A DNA stretch of 64,000 nucleotides. Origin: Solirubrobacter sp963798325. GTDB taxonomy: Bacteria > Actinomycetota > Thermoleophilia > Solirubrobacterales > Solirubrobacteraceae. Positions 1 to 6,906 of the stretch are shown here, piece by piece. Position numbers and translations under genes: made by a program. Positions within the stretch are counted from its first letter, which is position 1; each line of letters opens with the position of its first letter. The notes below the pieces were generated by a model. That model did no database searches. It was not told the origin of the DNA and saw only the letters and a program-made list of their open reading frames with translations. Location of the stretch: assembly GCA_963798325.1 (NCBI GenBank), contig CAWCSS010000001.1, positions 1,054,001-1,118,000 on the forward strand, read 5' to 3'.

Positions 1-316
1 CCGCCGCGACCTCCTGGCCCTGGAAGCGCACCTTGTCGCCCGCGAGCACGGCCTGCGTGTCGTAGGAGATCGTCGGCATCCACGCGAGGCCGAGCGTCTC
101 GAGGTCCTTCGCCGTGATCACCGCCGCCACGCCCGGCAGCGCGAGCGCCGCGGACGTGTCGATCGAGTTGATCTTCGCGTGAGCGAACGGCGAGCGCAGG
201 ATCGCCATGTGGACCATGCCGGGCAGGCGGATGTCGTCCAGGTAGGTGCCCTTGCCGCGGATGAAGCGCGCGTCCTCCTTGCGCTTGAGCGGGCCGAAGC
301 CCATGATCGCGGTCAT
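1..316 (-). CDS. Molybdenum hydroxylase large subunit (CoxL/XDH family), partial
   Basis: This is the N-terminal 105 codons of the catalytic molybdopterin subunit; the gene runs off the left edge. It starts ATG at 316 and overlaps the stop of the small subunit (ATGA). The protein opens MTAIMGFGPLKRKEDARF and continues IRGKGTYLDDIRLPGMVHM and ILRSPFAHAKI, the usual start of aerobic CO dehydrogenase and xanthine dehydrogenase large subunits (first aldehyde-oxidase a/b hammerhead region). The active-site loop that separates true CO dehydrogenase from other members lies outside the window, so the substrate cannot be named. It would receive electrons' path through the adjacent CoxS and CoxM. The family is certain; the substrate is unknown. 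Confidence 0.9.
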   Translation of the reverse strand, partial: MTAIMGFGPLKRKEDARFIRGKGTYLDDIRLPGMVHMAILRSPFAHAKINSIDTSAALALPGVAAVITAKDLETLGLAWMPTISYDTQAVLAGDKVRFQGQEVAA

Positions 317-786
317 CGCGCCACCTCGGTCGGGTTCTCCGCCGCCCAGCGGACCGCGGCGACGATGTTCTTGTAGCCCGTGCAGCGGCAGATCGAGCCG
401 GAGATCGCCATCCGGATCTCCTCCTCGGTCGGGTCCGGGTTCTCGTCCAGCAGCGCCCGCGCGGTCATGAGCATGCCGGGCGTGCAGAAGCCGCAGTGCA
501 GCGCGTGCTTCTCGTGAAAGCCCTGCTGGATCGGGTCCAGCACGCCGTCGACCTCGAGCGCCTCGACGGTCCGGACCTCGTGCCCCTGCGCCATCGCCGC
601 CAGCGTCGTGCAGGACTTGACCGGCTGGCCGTCGATCTGGACGACGCAGGCGCCGCAGTTGGAGGTGTCACAGCCCCAGTGGGTGCCGGTCAGCCCCTCG
701 GTCTCGCGGATGAAGTGCACGAGCAGCGTGCGCGGCTCGACGTCGCGCGTCACGGGCTCGCCGTTGATGTTGATCGAGATGTTCAT
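313..786 (-). CDS. Molybdenum hydroxylase small [2Fe-2S] subunit (CoxS-like)
   Basis: A 157-residue iron-sulfur subunit that passes electrons from the Mo site to the FAD subunit. The plant-ferredoxin-type cluster ligands are visible in CDTSNCGACVV and the later Cys of VKSC. The second cluster ligands are in HCGFCTPGM and SICRCTGY. The length is typical for the family. The start ATG at 786 overlaps the TGA of the upstream medium subunit (ATGA), and the stop overlaps the large-subunit start in the same way, so medium, small and large subunits are translationally coupled in the standard CoxM-S-L order. Cytoplasmic. The second, separated paralogue at 5309-5770 is clearly related. Confidence 0.95.
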   Translation of the reverse strand: MNISININGEPVTRDVEPRTLLVHFIRETEGLTGTHWGCDTSNCGACVVQIDGQPVKSCTTLAAMAQGHEVRTVEALEVDGVLDPIQQGFHEKHALHCGFCTPGMLMTARALLDENPDPTEEEIRMAISGSICRCTGYKNIVAAVRWAAENPTEVAR

Positions 787-1646
787 GACAGGGCCCGTGT
801 CGCTGCCTTCCGGAGTGCGCGTTTGGTCAGGACGCCAGCCAGGTGGCGCTTGTAGTCGACCGGTCCGCGGCCGTCGGGGATCGGCATGCAGTCCTCGGAC
901 GCGATCGCGCCGGCCTGCTCGAAGAGCTCGTCGGATGGCGTCTTGCCCTTCAGGAGCTCCTCGGCGCGCGTGAGGTCGATGGTCGTCAGGCCGACGGCGC
1001 TGAGCGCGATGCCGGCGTCGGCGATCGTGCCGCCGTCGAGCCACAGCGCGGCACTGGCCGCGGCGATCGCCCAGTCGCCCGCTCGGCGTTCGACCTTCTC
1101 GTGGGCGGAGCCCGCGCCGTCTCTCACCTTGAACCGGATCTCGGTCAGGATCTCGCCGTCGCCGACGGCGGTCATCCACGGGCCGAGATGGAACTCGTCC
1201 ATGCCCACCGTGCGCGTGCCGTCGGCGCCGGTGAGCGTGATCGTGCCCTTCAGCGCGGCACACACGGCGGAGAGGTCCTCGGCCGCGTCCGCCTGGCACA
1301 GCGAGCCGCCGATCGTGCCGCGGTTGCGGACCACCGGGTCGGCGATCACCAGCTCGGCGTCCCGGAAGACCGGGAAGCGCTCGAACAGCAGGTCGGACTT
1401 CAGCAGGTCCACGTGGCGCGTGAGCGCGCCGATCGCGAGCTCGTCGCCCTCCTCGCGGATGTAGGCCAGGTCGGTCAGATCGTTGATGTCGATCAGCCGC
1501 GACGGGTTCGCGAGGCGCAGCTTCATCATCGGGATCAGGCTGTGCCCGCCGGCGACGATGCGCGAGTCCTCATGCTCCTTGAGCGAGGCGATCGCGCCCT
1601 GGAGGCTCGTCGCCCGCTCGTACTCAAACGGCGCTGGGGTCTGCAT
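783..1646 (-). CDS. Molybdenum hydroxylase medium FAD subunit (CoxM-like), copy 1
   Basis: A 287-residue FAD-binding subunit (CO dehydrogenase flavoprotein family). The FAD signatures AGGHSLIPMMKLRLA near residues 32-46 and RNRGTIGGSLCQAD near 110 are present, followed by the C-terminal CODH flavoprotein domain. ATG at 1646 gives the expected MQTPAPFEYERATS start. A longer frame reaches further upstream but would add a non-homologous tail and overlap the previous gene more deeply. The start lies 23 bases inside the 3' end of the preceding membrane-protein gene, so the Cox genes and the membrane proteins form one transcript. The second copy at 3304-4164 is a close relative at the head of the same operon. 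Confidence 0.93.
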   Translation of the reverse strand: MQTPAPFEYERATSLQGAIASLKEHEDSRIVAGGHSLIPMMKLRLANPSRLIDINDLTDLAYIREEGDELAIGALTRHVDLLKSDLLFERFPVFRDAELVIADPVVRNRGTIGGSLCQADAAEDLSAVCAALKGTITLTGADGTRTVGMDEFHLGPWMTAVGDGEILTEIRFKVRDGAGSAHEKVERRAGDWAIAAASAALWLDGGTIADAGIALSAVGLTTIDLTRAEELLKGKTPSDELFEQAGAIASEDCMPIPDGRGPVDYKRHLAGVLTKRALRKAATRALS

Positions 1647-2190
1647 CTTCGACCTCGTACTGAACGGGAGAGTTGGTGCCGATGACCGGCGAGCGGCCGG
1701 GGCGCGCGGCCGGGTAGAGCCCGCGCGAGGCGGTGCTGCCGTAGCGCGCGTCACGGATCGCCGGCCCGTTCGGGCTGGCGGCGGCGATCGGCGCCTCGCG
1801 GCCGAGGCGGGCGAGCGTGAGCGTGCCGCGCGTATAGACCTCGCCGATGCGCGGGGACTTCACCGTCTTGGAGTCCGGGAAGTTCCTGAGCCCTTCGGCC
1901 TTCGCGCCGGGGTAGAGGCCTTCGAGCAGGCCCATCGCTTCGGGCAGGCCGGCCTTCTTGACCAGCAGGCCCTCGAGGGCGTCGACCGCCGCGTCGAGGT
2001 TGAGGTTGATGTCGGAGACGATCGGGTTGACCGGCTCGGACTTGGCGATGATCTCGACGACCCCGTCGATGGCGGTGTCGAGGCCTTCGGTGATCTTCTG
2101 CAACTCGAAGATCACCAGGCCGAGGTAGTAGACGAGCGCGAGCACGATCAGGACGACCGCGATCAGCAGGATGACTCCGGCGGCGTCCAT
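1624..2190 (-). CDS. Single-pass membrane protein with long soluble tail, in Cox operon
   Basis: A 188-residue protein I do not recognise. One strong transmembrane helix lies at about residues 5-29 (VILLIAVVLIVLALVYYLGL). A helical stretch to about 100 follows, then a low-complexity Ala/Pro/Arg-rich tail that ends in acidic residues. It is the last and largest of five consecutive membrane proteins of the same plan. Start ATG at 2190 overlaps the TGA of the gene before it, and its 3' end overlaps the CoxM start by 23 bases. It probably acts at the inner face of the membrane with the Mo hydroxylase. That is inference from position only. No metal or cofactor motif is visible. Confidence 0.8.
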   Translation of the reverse strand: MDAAGVILLIAVVLIVLALVYYLGLVIFELQKITEGLDTAIDGVVEIIAKSEPVNPIVSDINLNLDAAVDALEGLLVKKAGLPEAMGLLEGLYPGAKAEGLRNFPDSKTVKSPRIGEVYTRGTLTLARLGREAPIAAASPNGPAIRDARYGSTASRGLYPAARPGRSPVIGTNSPVQYEVEDADPSAV

Positions 2191-2438
2191 CAGGCGTCGT
2201 CCACGATCACGTCGAGGGAGCCGCCGTACGCGGCGACGTTGGCCACGGTGTCGCGGACCTGCTGTTGCGTGGTCAGCAGCAGCGGCGCGGCGTCGAGGTC
2301 CTTGGAGCCGGCGTGCGCGGCGGCGGCGATCCGCTTGACCTGCGGCGTGATCGCCTTCGCCTCCTTGAGGACGTTGTGCAGGAGGTAGACCACGACCGGG
2401 AAGACGACGACCAGCATCACGAGGGCGACGACGATCAT
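2190..2438 (-). CDS. Small single-pass membrane protein, Cox operon (82 aa)
   Basis: An 82-residue protein with an N-terminal transmembrane helix (MIVVALVMLVVVFPVVVYLL) followed directly by a basic/amphipathic helical tail with LKEAKAITPQVKRIAAAAHA and a polar C-terminus ending DVIVDDA. There are no cysteines or cofactor motifs. The start ATG at 2438 overlaps the stop of the 86-residue gene upstream, and its own TGA shares a base with the ATG of the 188-residue gene downstream. Translational coupling on both sides argues that it is really expressed. It has the same topology as its four neighbours, so a duplicated family or a hetero-oligomer is plausible. Function unknown. Confidence 0.75.
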   Translation of the reverse strand: MIVVALVMLVVVFPVVVYLLHNVLKEAKAITPQVKRIAAAAHAGSKDLDAAPLLLTTQQQVRDTVANVAAYGGSLDVIVDDA

Positions 2439-2695
2439 CGGGGCCTCCTCTCGGCGACGATGGCCGCCTTGGCGCCGATGCCCGGCAGGGCGGAGAGGAT
2501 GGTGTCGAACTGCGCGTTGATGGCGCTGACGTGCTGTTCGAGCGGGCGCAGGTGCTCGGCCTCGACGCCTTCGAGGGCATCGGCGAGCGTGGCCAGGCCG
2601 GTGGCGCTGGCGTGCAGCGAGCGCCGCACTTCGAGCAGCGCCGCGGCCAGCACGACGATGACCACGACCGCGAGCAGGATGGACAGGGCAGCCAT
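2435..2695 (-). CDS. Small single-pass membrane protein, Cox operon (86 aa)
   Basis: An 86-residue protein: transmembrane helix at residues 2-22 (AALSILLAVVVIVVLAAALL), then a long predicted amphipathic helix with heptad-like hydrophobic spacing (RRSLHASATGLATLADALEG, VEAEHLRPLEQHVSAINAQF) and a basic end, ERRPR. The arrangement resembles the DUF948 style of membrane-tethered coiled coils, but I cannot assign it to a family. ATG at 2695 lies 3 bases after the stop of the gene before it. The stop overlaps the next ATG. It belongs to the same transcript as the medium, small and large Mo-hydroxylase subunits. Confidence 0.75.
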   Translation of the reverse strand: MAALSILLAVVVIVVLAAALLEVRRSLHASATGLATLADALEGVEAEHLRPLEQHVSAINAQFDTILSALPGIGAKAAIVAERRPR

Positions 2696-2698
2696 GGC

Positions 2699-2971
2699 TT
2701 ATCGGCCTCCGAATCCGTCGGTGAGGGCGTTCATGTAGCCGTCCTGGACGATCGCCTCGTCGACGATCAGCGCCAGCACGGGCGCGGTGGCGGCGAGCGC
2801 CGGGATGTTCGAGGTGTTGGCGGCGACCTTGCCCGCCACGTCGAGCAGGCCGTTGACGCTGCCTTCGATCTCGCGGCAGGCCTTGATCAGCATCAGCAGC
2901 AGCACGGCGACGATCAGCGCCGCGGCGAGCCCGATGATCAGCGCGAGCGTCCACGCTCCGTCGTTGCTCAT
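2699..2971 (-). CDS. Small single-pass membrane protein, Cox operon (90 aa)
   Basis: A 90-residue protein with a short polar N-terminus, a transmembrane helix at about 8-29 (LALIIGLAAALIVAVLLLML) and a tail with KACREIEGSVNGLLDVAGKV and NTSNIPALAATAPVLALIVD. The post-membrane part is visibly similar to that of the 87-residue protein two frames upstream (an I-x-G...G..D...KV...T..IP/LP pattern), which suggests duplication. The start ATG at 2971 overlaps the TGA of a 24-codon frame. One Cys lies just after the helix. Function unknown; part of the Cox operon by spacing. Confidence 0.75.
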   Translation of the reverse strand: MSNDGAWTLALIIGLAAALIVAVLLLMLIKACREIEGSVNGLLDVAGKVAANTSNIPALAATAPVLALIVDEAIVQDGYMNALTDGFGGR

Positions 2972-3042
2972 TGGCGAGCACCGCCTCTCGTGTGCAGGGC
3001 GCCCTTGCCGGTCGCTTTGACCATCGCTTCGCGGATGGTCAT
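2968..3042 (-). CDS. 24-codon coupled small reading frame in Cox operon
   Basis: Reads MTIREAMVKATGKGALHTRG plus four residues, then TGA. It fills the only gap between two membrane-protein genes and is joined to both by ATGA overlaps (ATG at 3042 on the upstream stop; its stop on the ATG at 2971). The peptide is basic and has no membrane segment. It may be a real microprotein, or only a ribosome-handover device for the downstream gene. There is no homology evidence either way; the double coupling is the sole support. Confidence 0.4.
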   Translation of the reverse strand: MTIREAMVKATGKGALHTRGGARQ

Positions 3043-3302
3043 TTGCCCACCGCCACCTTCCGCAGTGCGCGGGCGGAGTGCAGGATGCGCACGCCGGAGT
3101 CGTTGATGCGGTTGACGCCCGGGAGGCCGTCGGTCTGCCGGCGCACCTTCTCGACGCCGTCGACGGCGCCGGCCGCCTGACCGGCGATCCGCTGCGCGAG
3201 CCTGACGATCGTGATCACGATCGCCGCGGCGATCAGGATGACCACGACCCCGAGGATCAGCCCGATGGTCCAGCCCGTGGACGCTGCTAACGGGGCTTGC
3301 AT
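3039..3302 (-). CDS. Small single-pass membrane protein, Cox operon (87 aa)
   Basis: An 87-residue protein, the first of the membrane set. It has a polar N-terminus, one long transmembrane helix at about 12-33 (IGLILGVVVILIAAAIVITI), then RLAQRIAGQAAGAVDGVEKV and a basic helical tail ending RALRKVAVGK. ATG at 3302 is one base after the stop of the head-of-operon CoxM. It is related in pattern to the 90-residue protein. By analogy the tail would lie in the cytoplasm if the positive-inside rule holds (Arg/Lys follow the helix). Role unknown; a membrane dock or electron-transfer scaffold for the hydroxylase is a guess from context. Confidence 0.75.
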   Translation of the reverse strand: MQAPLAASTGWTIGLILGVVVILIAAAIVITIVRLAQRIAGQAAGAVDGVEKVRRQTDGLPGVNRINDSGVRILHSARALRKVAVGK

Positions 3303-3303
3303 C

Positions 3304-4164
3304 TCACACTCCCTCCGCTCGTTGGCTCGCACGCCGGAGTACTCGTTCCGTGAGCACGCCGACGACGTGCCGCTTGTATGCCTTGGACCCACGCTGGTCC
3401 GTGACCGGTTCGCACGCCGCCGCCGCCAGTTGCGCGGCGCGCGCGAACGTCTCCTCGCTCGCCGGCTCCCCGACGAGCGCCTGCTCCGCGGTCGGGCAGG
3501 TGATGTCTCCGCCGACCGCCGCGAGCGCGATGCCCGCGGCCGTGATCGTGCCGTCCTCGTCGATGTCGAGCGCGGCGCCGGCGGCCGCGACCGCCCAGTC
3601 ACCCACGCGCCGGTCGACCTTCAGGTAGGCGCTGCCGCCGCGCCTGGGCACGCGGATCTCGACCAGCATCTCGGCGGGGCCGACCGCGGTCTCGTACGGG
3701 CCCCGGTGGAACTCGTGCATGTCCACCACCCGCTCGCCGGTGCGCGAGCGGATGACGAGCTTCGCCTTGACCGCCGCGCACACGGCGGAGAGATCCTCGG
3801 CCGGGTCGGCCTGGCACAGCGCGCCGCCGATCGTCCCGCGGTTGCGGACCACCGGGTCGGCGATCACGCGCTCGGCGTCGCTGAAGATGCCGTCGGCCAG
3901 CAGCGGCGATTCGAGCAGGTCTCTGTGCCGCGTCATCGCGCCGATCCGGACGCCGCCGTCGTGCTCTTCGACGTAGCCCAGGCTCTGGGCAAGCGGATCG
4001 ATGTCGACGAGATGGTCCGGCTGCGCCAGGCGCAGCTTCATCATCGGCAGCAGGCTGTGGCCGCCGGCCAGCAGGCGCGCCTGCGGACCGAGCTCCTCGA
4101 GCAGCGAGATCGCGTGCTCGACGCTCGTGGCGCGCTCATAGCCGAACGGTGCTGGAACCTGCAG
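3304..4164 (-). CDS. Molybdenum hydroxylase medium FAD subunit (CoxM-like), copy 2, CTG start
   Basis: A 286-residue paralogue of the CoxM at 783-1646, first gene of the operon. FAD motifs AGGHSLLPMMKLRLAQ and RNRGTIGGALCQADPAED are intact. The first in-frame ATG pair (at 4044) lies inside the first FAD loop and cannot be the start. Upstream the frame contains no ATG, GTG or TTG before a TAG. CTG at 4164 gives an N-terminus (LQVPAPFGYERATS) that aligns residue for residue with MQTPAPFEYERATS of the other copy, and a GGAGGAG ribosome-binding site lies 6 bases before it. A CUG start is therefore the best reading; a sequencing error in a normal ATG is the alternative. Confidence 0.88.
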   Translation of the reverse strand: MQVPAPFGYERATSVEHAISLLEELGPQARLLAGGHSLLPMMKLRLAQPDHLVDIDPLAQSLGYVEEHDGGVRIGAMTRHRDLLESPLLADGIFSDAERVIADPVVRNRGTIGGALCQADPAEDLSAVCAAVKAKLVIRSRTGERVVDMHEFHRGPYETAVGPAEMLVEIRVPRRGGSAYLKVDRRVGDWAVAAAGAALDIDEDGTITAAGIALAAVGGDITCPTAEQALVGEPASEETFARAAQLAAAACEPVTDQRGSKAYKRHVVGVLTERVLRRASQRAEGV

Positions 4165-4170
4165 GACTCT

Positions 4171-4177
4171 CTCCTCC
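4171..4177 (-). promoter_or_regulatory. Ribosome-binding site deciding the CTG start of CoxM copy 2
   Basis: The minus strand reads GGAGGAG, a near-ideal Shine-Dalgarno sequence, followed by six bases and CTG at 4164. No other start codon is correctly spaced, so this site supports initiation at CTG. Confidence 0.6.
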
Positions 4178-4221
4178 GAACTGGACCCTGACAGGCAGAA
4201 TGCCGGTGTTATGGTCGCTGT

Positions 4222-4233
4222 GTCAAACCTGAC
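4222..4233. promoter_or_regulatory. Candidate regulator dyad between LysR gene and Cox operon
   Basis: The 83-base gap between the divergent LysR gene (4248) and the Cox operon (4164) must hold both promoters and, by LysR convention, the regulator site. The clearest dyad is GTCAAACCTGAC (GTCA-N4-TGAC). It does not match a strict T-N11-A box, so the call is weak. Confidence 0.25.
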
Positions 4234-4247
4234 CTAAGCGATCACTT

Positions 4248-5206
4248 ATGACCCTCGCTCAGCTGCAGTCCTTCGTGCTCGTCGCCCGCCACGGATCGGT
4301 CAAGGCGGCGGCCGCCGAGCTCGAGGTCACCGAGCCCGCGGTGTCGGTCGCGGTCGCGGCGCTGCGCAAGGAGCTCGGCGACGAATTGTTCGTCCGCAAC
4401 GGCCGCGGGATCGCCCTGACACCGGGCGGCCGCCGGCTCGCCGCGTTGGCGTCGGAGATCCTGGGCTTGGCCGACCAGGCGCGTCGGTCGGTGGCCTCCG
4501 GCGCGGAGTCGCGGCGCCTCGTCGTCGCCGCCACCTCGCTGGTCGCCGAGCACATCGGGCCGCTGATCGAGCTGTTCACCGCCCGCGGCGAGCCCTTGGA
4601 GATCGCCGTGACCGAGCTCGCGGGCGCCGACTTCGCCGAGGCGCTGGAGCACCGCCGCGCGGACATCGCCCTCGGCCCGGCCCCGGGCACGGCCGCCACC
4701 ATCGCCGCCGCCGCGTTCCTGCGCTGCCGCCTGATCATCGTCGCCGCGCCGTCGCACCCCCTCGCGGCCGCCACCTCACACCCGCCGATCTCGCCGAGGA
4801 GCACTGGCTCTCGTCGTCCGTCGATCCGTCCGAGGGAACCGGCGCGTTCCTGGCTCGCCACTCGCTGTCCCCGCGCGTATCCACGTTCTCGTCGGGCGCC
4901 GCCGCGATCGCCGCCGCGGCGGCGGGCGAAGGCATCGTCCTGACGCTGGCGCACTCGGTCGTGGACGAGGTCCGCCGCCGCGCGTTGGTCCGCCTGGACG
5001 TCCGCGGCACGCCGATCGTCGAGATGTGGCACGCCTCCACCCTGGGCCTCGGCCGAGCGTTGCCGGCGGCGCTGGCGCTCCAGCGCTTCGCCACGACGCC
5101 CGAGGCCACCCAGGCGATCTCCGCCGGCCGCGCCGGCGCGGTCTCCTCGAGCGTGCGCGCCAAGCCGCACGTGACGCTCTGGCAGTCCGTCGCACGCGGC
5201 GACTGA
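4248..5206 (+). CDS. LysR-family regulator, single frameshift near 4775
   Basis: Transcription regulator divergent from the Cox operon and probably its controller. The N-terminal winged helix (MTLAQLQSFVLVARHGSVKA, then ELEVTEPAVSVAVAALRKEL) and the first half of the ligand domain are in one frame. After PSHPLAA the homologous reading moves to another frame (LTPADLAEEHWLSSSVDPSE onward) and continues to TGA at 5206. The join, around 4770-4785, is what one missing base would give. Either the gene is inactive or the sequence has an error; the second part is well conserved in character, which favours error. Total about 319 residues, normal for the family. Confidence 0.82.
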
Positions 5207-5308
5207 ACGGATCGCCTCGCGAGCGCGGGTGGCGCGTCGCCGCTCACGAGCGGCGCCACTGGTCAGTTGTGAACCGATGCGGTTCACAAGCGACCACTCG
5301 CTGGGCCT

Positions 5309-5770
5309 CTACGACGGGTGGTCGGCGGCCCAGCGGATCGAGCGCACGATCGTCGCGTAGCCCGTGCAGCGGCAGATCTGGCCCGAGATGGCCACGCGGA
5401 TCTCCTGGTCGGTCGGTGACGGGTTGGCGTCCAGCAACGCGCGGGCCGTGAGCATCATCCCCGGCGTGCAGAACCCGCACTGCAGGCCGTGCTGCTGGCG
5501 GAAGCCCTCCTGCACCGGGTCGAGCACGCCGTCGCGCTCCAGGCCCTCGACGGTCGTGATCTCGTAGCGCTCGGCGGTCGCGGCCAGCACCGTGCACGAC
5601 TTCACCGGCTCACCGTCCATGAGCACGACGCACGTCCCGCAGTTCGACGTATCGCACCCCCAGTGGGTCCCGGTCAGCCCGAGCTCGTCGCGCAGCAGGT
5701 GGACCAGCAGCAGCCGCGGCTCCACCTCGCGCGCGTATTCCTCGCCGTTGACCGAGACCCGGATCTGCAC
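5309..5770 (-). CDS. Second molybdenum hydroxylase small [2Fe-2S] subunit (CoxS-like)
   Basis: A 153-residue paralogue of the CoxS at 313-786. It has both cluster motifs (CDTSNCGTCVV with a following SC, and QCGFCTPGM ... ICRCTGY). It stands alone on the minus strand, separated from the Cox operon by the LysR gene and convergent to it. Together with the second CoxM at 3304-4164 it could form an alternative pair, split by insertion of the LysR gene. No medium or large subunit gene follows it here. Upstream it is bounded by a 50-base inverted repeat. Confidence 0.93.
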   Translation of the reverse strand: MQIRVSVNGEEYAREVEPRLLLVHLLRDELGLTGTHWGCDTSNCGTCVVLMDGEPVKSCTVLAATAERYEITTVEGLERDGVLDPVQEGFRQQHGLQCGFCTPGMMLTARALLDANPSPTDQEIRVAISGQICRCTGYATIVRSIRWAADHPS

Positions 5771-5780
5771 CCACCCAACA

Positions 5781-5830
5781 TAAAGGGGCCTGGCCCCATC
5801 AACCTGGGTTGACGGGGCCTGGCCCCTTTA
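5781..5830. repeat. 50-bp inverted repeat (GGGGCCTGGCCCC family)
   Basis: TAAAGGGGCCTGGCCCC and GGGGCCTGGCCCCTTTA face each other around TCAACC-TG-GGTTGA, with only two mismatched pairs in 24. It sits in the 57-base gap between the small subunit gene and the SRPBCC gene and reaches three bases into the latter's 3' end, so it could work as a transcription terminator for the SRPBCC gene. A shorter relative, AAGGGGCAGGCCCCTT, lies at 40522-40537, so this is probably a dispersed palindromic element. Confidence 0.75.
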
Positions 5831-6286
5831 GGTTGTGGTGAGCTGCTCGGCCAGGCGGGTCATCGAGCGCTCGTTGCCGCGGCGGATCATGCGCCGCATG
5901 AGCGGGACGAGGGGCTTCTCGCGCGCCGGGACCCGCTCGAAGGCGAAGGTGAACTCGATGTGGGTGCCGCCGGACGGGAGGTCGCTCAGGACGTAGGTGC
6001 CGGTCGCGACGCGCCTGCCCTTGGAGGCCCAGTTGCGCTCGCGGATCATCCGGCCCGGTTCGGCCTCGATGACCTCGAAGGTCGCCTCGTCGGACATGCC
6101 GCCGGACTTGACGGTGACGGCGGCCTTCGCGCCGACGCCCGTGGCCGGGCCCGAGACGCGCCAGTTGGTGAGCAGGTGGTCGGTGAAGGACTCGTGGTTG
6201 GCCATCACGTCGAGGAACGCGTACACGTCGTCGCGGGCCTGCGGAACGTCGATGGAGACCGTGACTGGGGAGGACATGTACCACAT
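5828..6286 (-). CDS. SRPBCC-family (polyketide cyclase-like) protein
   Basis: A 152-residue START/Bet v 1-type protein. It opens with the family pattern VTVSIDVPQARDDVYAFLDV, has WRVSGPATGVGAKAAVTVK in the central sheet and FAFERVPAREKPL near the end. The fold binds hydrophobic small molecules; no catalytic residues can be assigned. It is divergent from a TetR gene 14 bases away, and their shared gap contains a palindrome that covers its start. The TetR protein probably controls it. Start may be ATG 6286 or ATG 6277; neither has a good ribosome-binding site. The 3' end runs into a large inverted repeat. Confidence 0.8.
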   Translation of the reverse strand: MWYMSSPVTVSIDVPQARDDVYAFLDVMANHESFTDHLLTNWRVSGPATGVGAKAAVTVKSGGMSDEATFEVIEAEPGRMIRERNWASKGRRVATGTYVLSDLPSGGTHIEFTFAFERVPAREKPLVPLMRRMIRRGNERSMTRLAEQLTTT

Positions 6287-6292
6287 GGTACA
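6277..6292. promoter_or_regulatory. TetR operator palindrome between SRPBCC and TetR genes
   Basis: TGTACCACATGGTACA: a perfect 7-bp inverted repeat around CA. It lies between divergent start codons and covers both candidate ATGs of the SRPBCC gene, which suits autorepression and repression of the neighbour. Confidence 0.6.
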
Positions 6293-6300
6293 GTTTTGCC

Positions 6301-6888
6301 ATGGCCGGCGTCAACCCCCGCGAACGGCTCCTCAACGCCGCCATCGACCACATCGCCGAGCGCGGGATCAGCGACCTGTCGCTGCGGGAACTGGCGACCG
6401 CCATCGGCTCGAGCCACCGCATGCTGATCCACCACTTCGGCGGCCGCGAGGGCCTGCTGGTGGCCGTCGTCCAAGCCGTCGAGCAACGCCAGCGGGACCT
6501 GCTCGACTCGATCCTCCCCGATCCCACGGCCTCCCCCGGCGACGCCATGCGCGCGTGGTGGAAGCACATCTCCGACCCGTCGCTGTGGCCGAACGAGCGC
6601 CTGTTCTTCGAGATCTACGGCCAGGCGCTGCAGGGCCGCCCGGGCACCACCGAACTGCTCGACGGGATCATCGACGCCTGGCTCGAGCCGTCGGCGACGA
6701 TCTTCGCCCAGCTCGGCTTCCCGGACGGGAACGCGGCCGCGCGCCTGGGCATCGCCGTCACCCGCGGCCTGCTGCTCGACCTGCTCGCCACCGGCGACCA
6801 CGAAGCGGTCGACGCGGCGATGGAGGTCCACATCGCCGCGCTGGAAGCGACGATGCGCTCCTACCAGTCAGTTTCATCAGAGAACTGA
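6301..6888 (+). CDS. TetR/AcrR-family regulator
   Basis: 195 residues. The N-terminal helix-turn-helix is clear (RERLLNAAIDHIAERGISDL, SLRELATAIGSSHRMLIHHF). The C-terminal ligand domain is a generic helical bundle. It is divergent to the SRPBCC gene with a palindromic site between them, so local repression is likely. No ribosome-binding site precedes ATG 6301, and a leaderless transcript is possible. The inducer is unknown. Confidence 0.88.
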   Translation: MAGVNPRERLLNAAIDHIAERGISDLSLRELATAIGSSHRMLIHHFGGREGLLVAVVQAVEQRQRDLLDSILPDPTASPGDAMRAWWKHISDPSLWPNERLFFEIYGQALQGRPGTTELLDGIIDAWLEPSATIFAQLGFPDGNAAARLGIAVTRGLLLDLLATGDHEAVDAAMEVHIAALEATMRSYQSVSSEN

Positions 6889-6906
6889 CCCTGCTACGGT
6901 CGACGC

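Noticed and set aside
1..4164. True aerobic CO dehydrogenase
   Set aside because: The large-subunit active-site loop is outside the window and the family covers many substrates; only the general family is supported.
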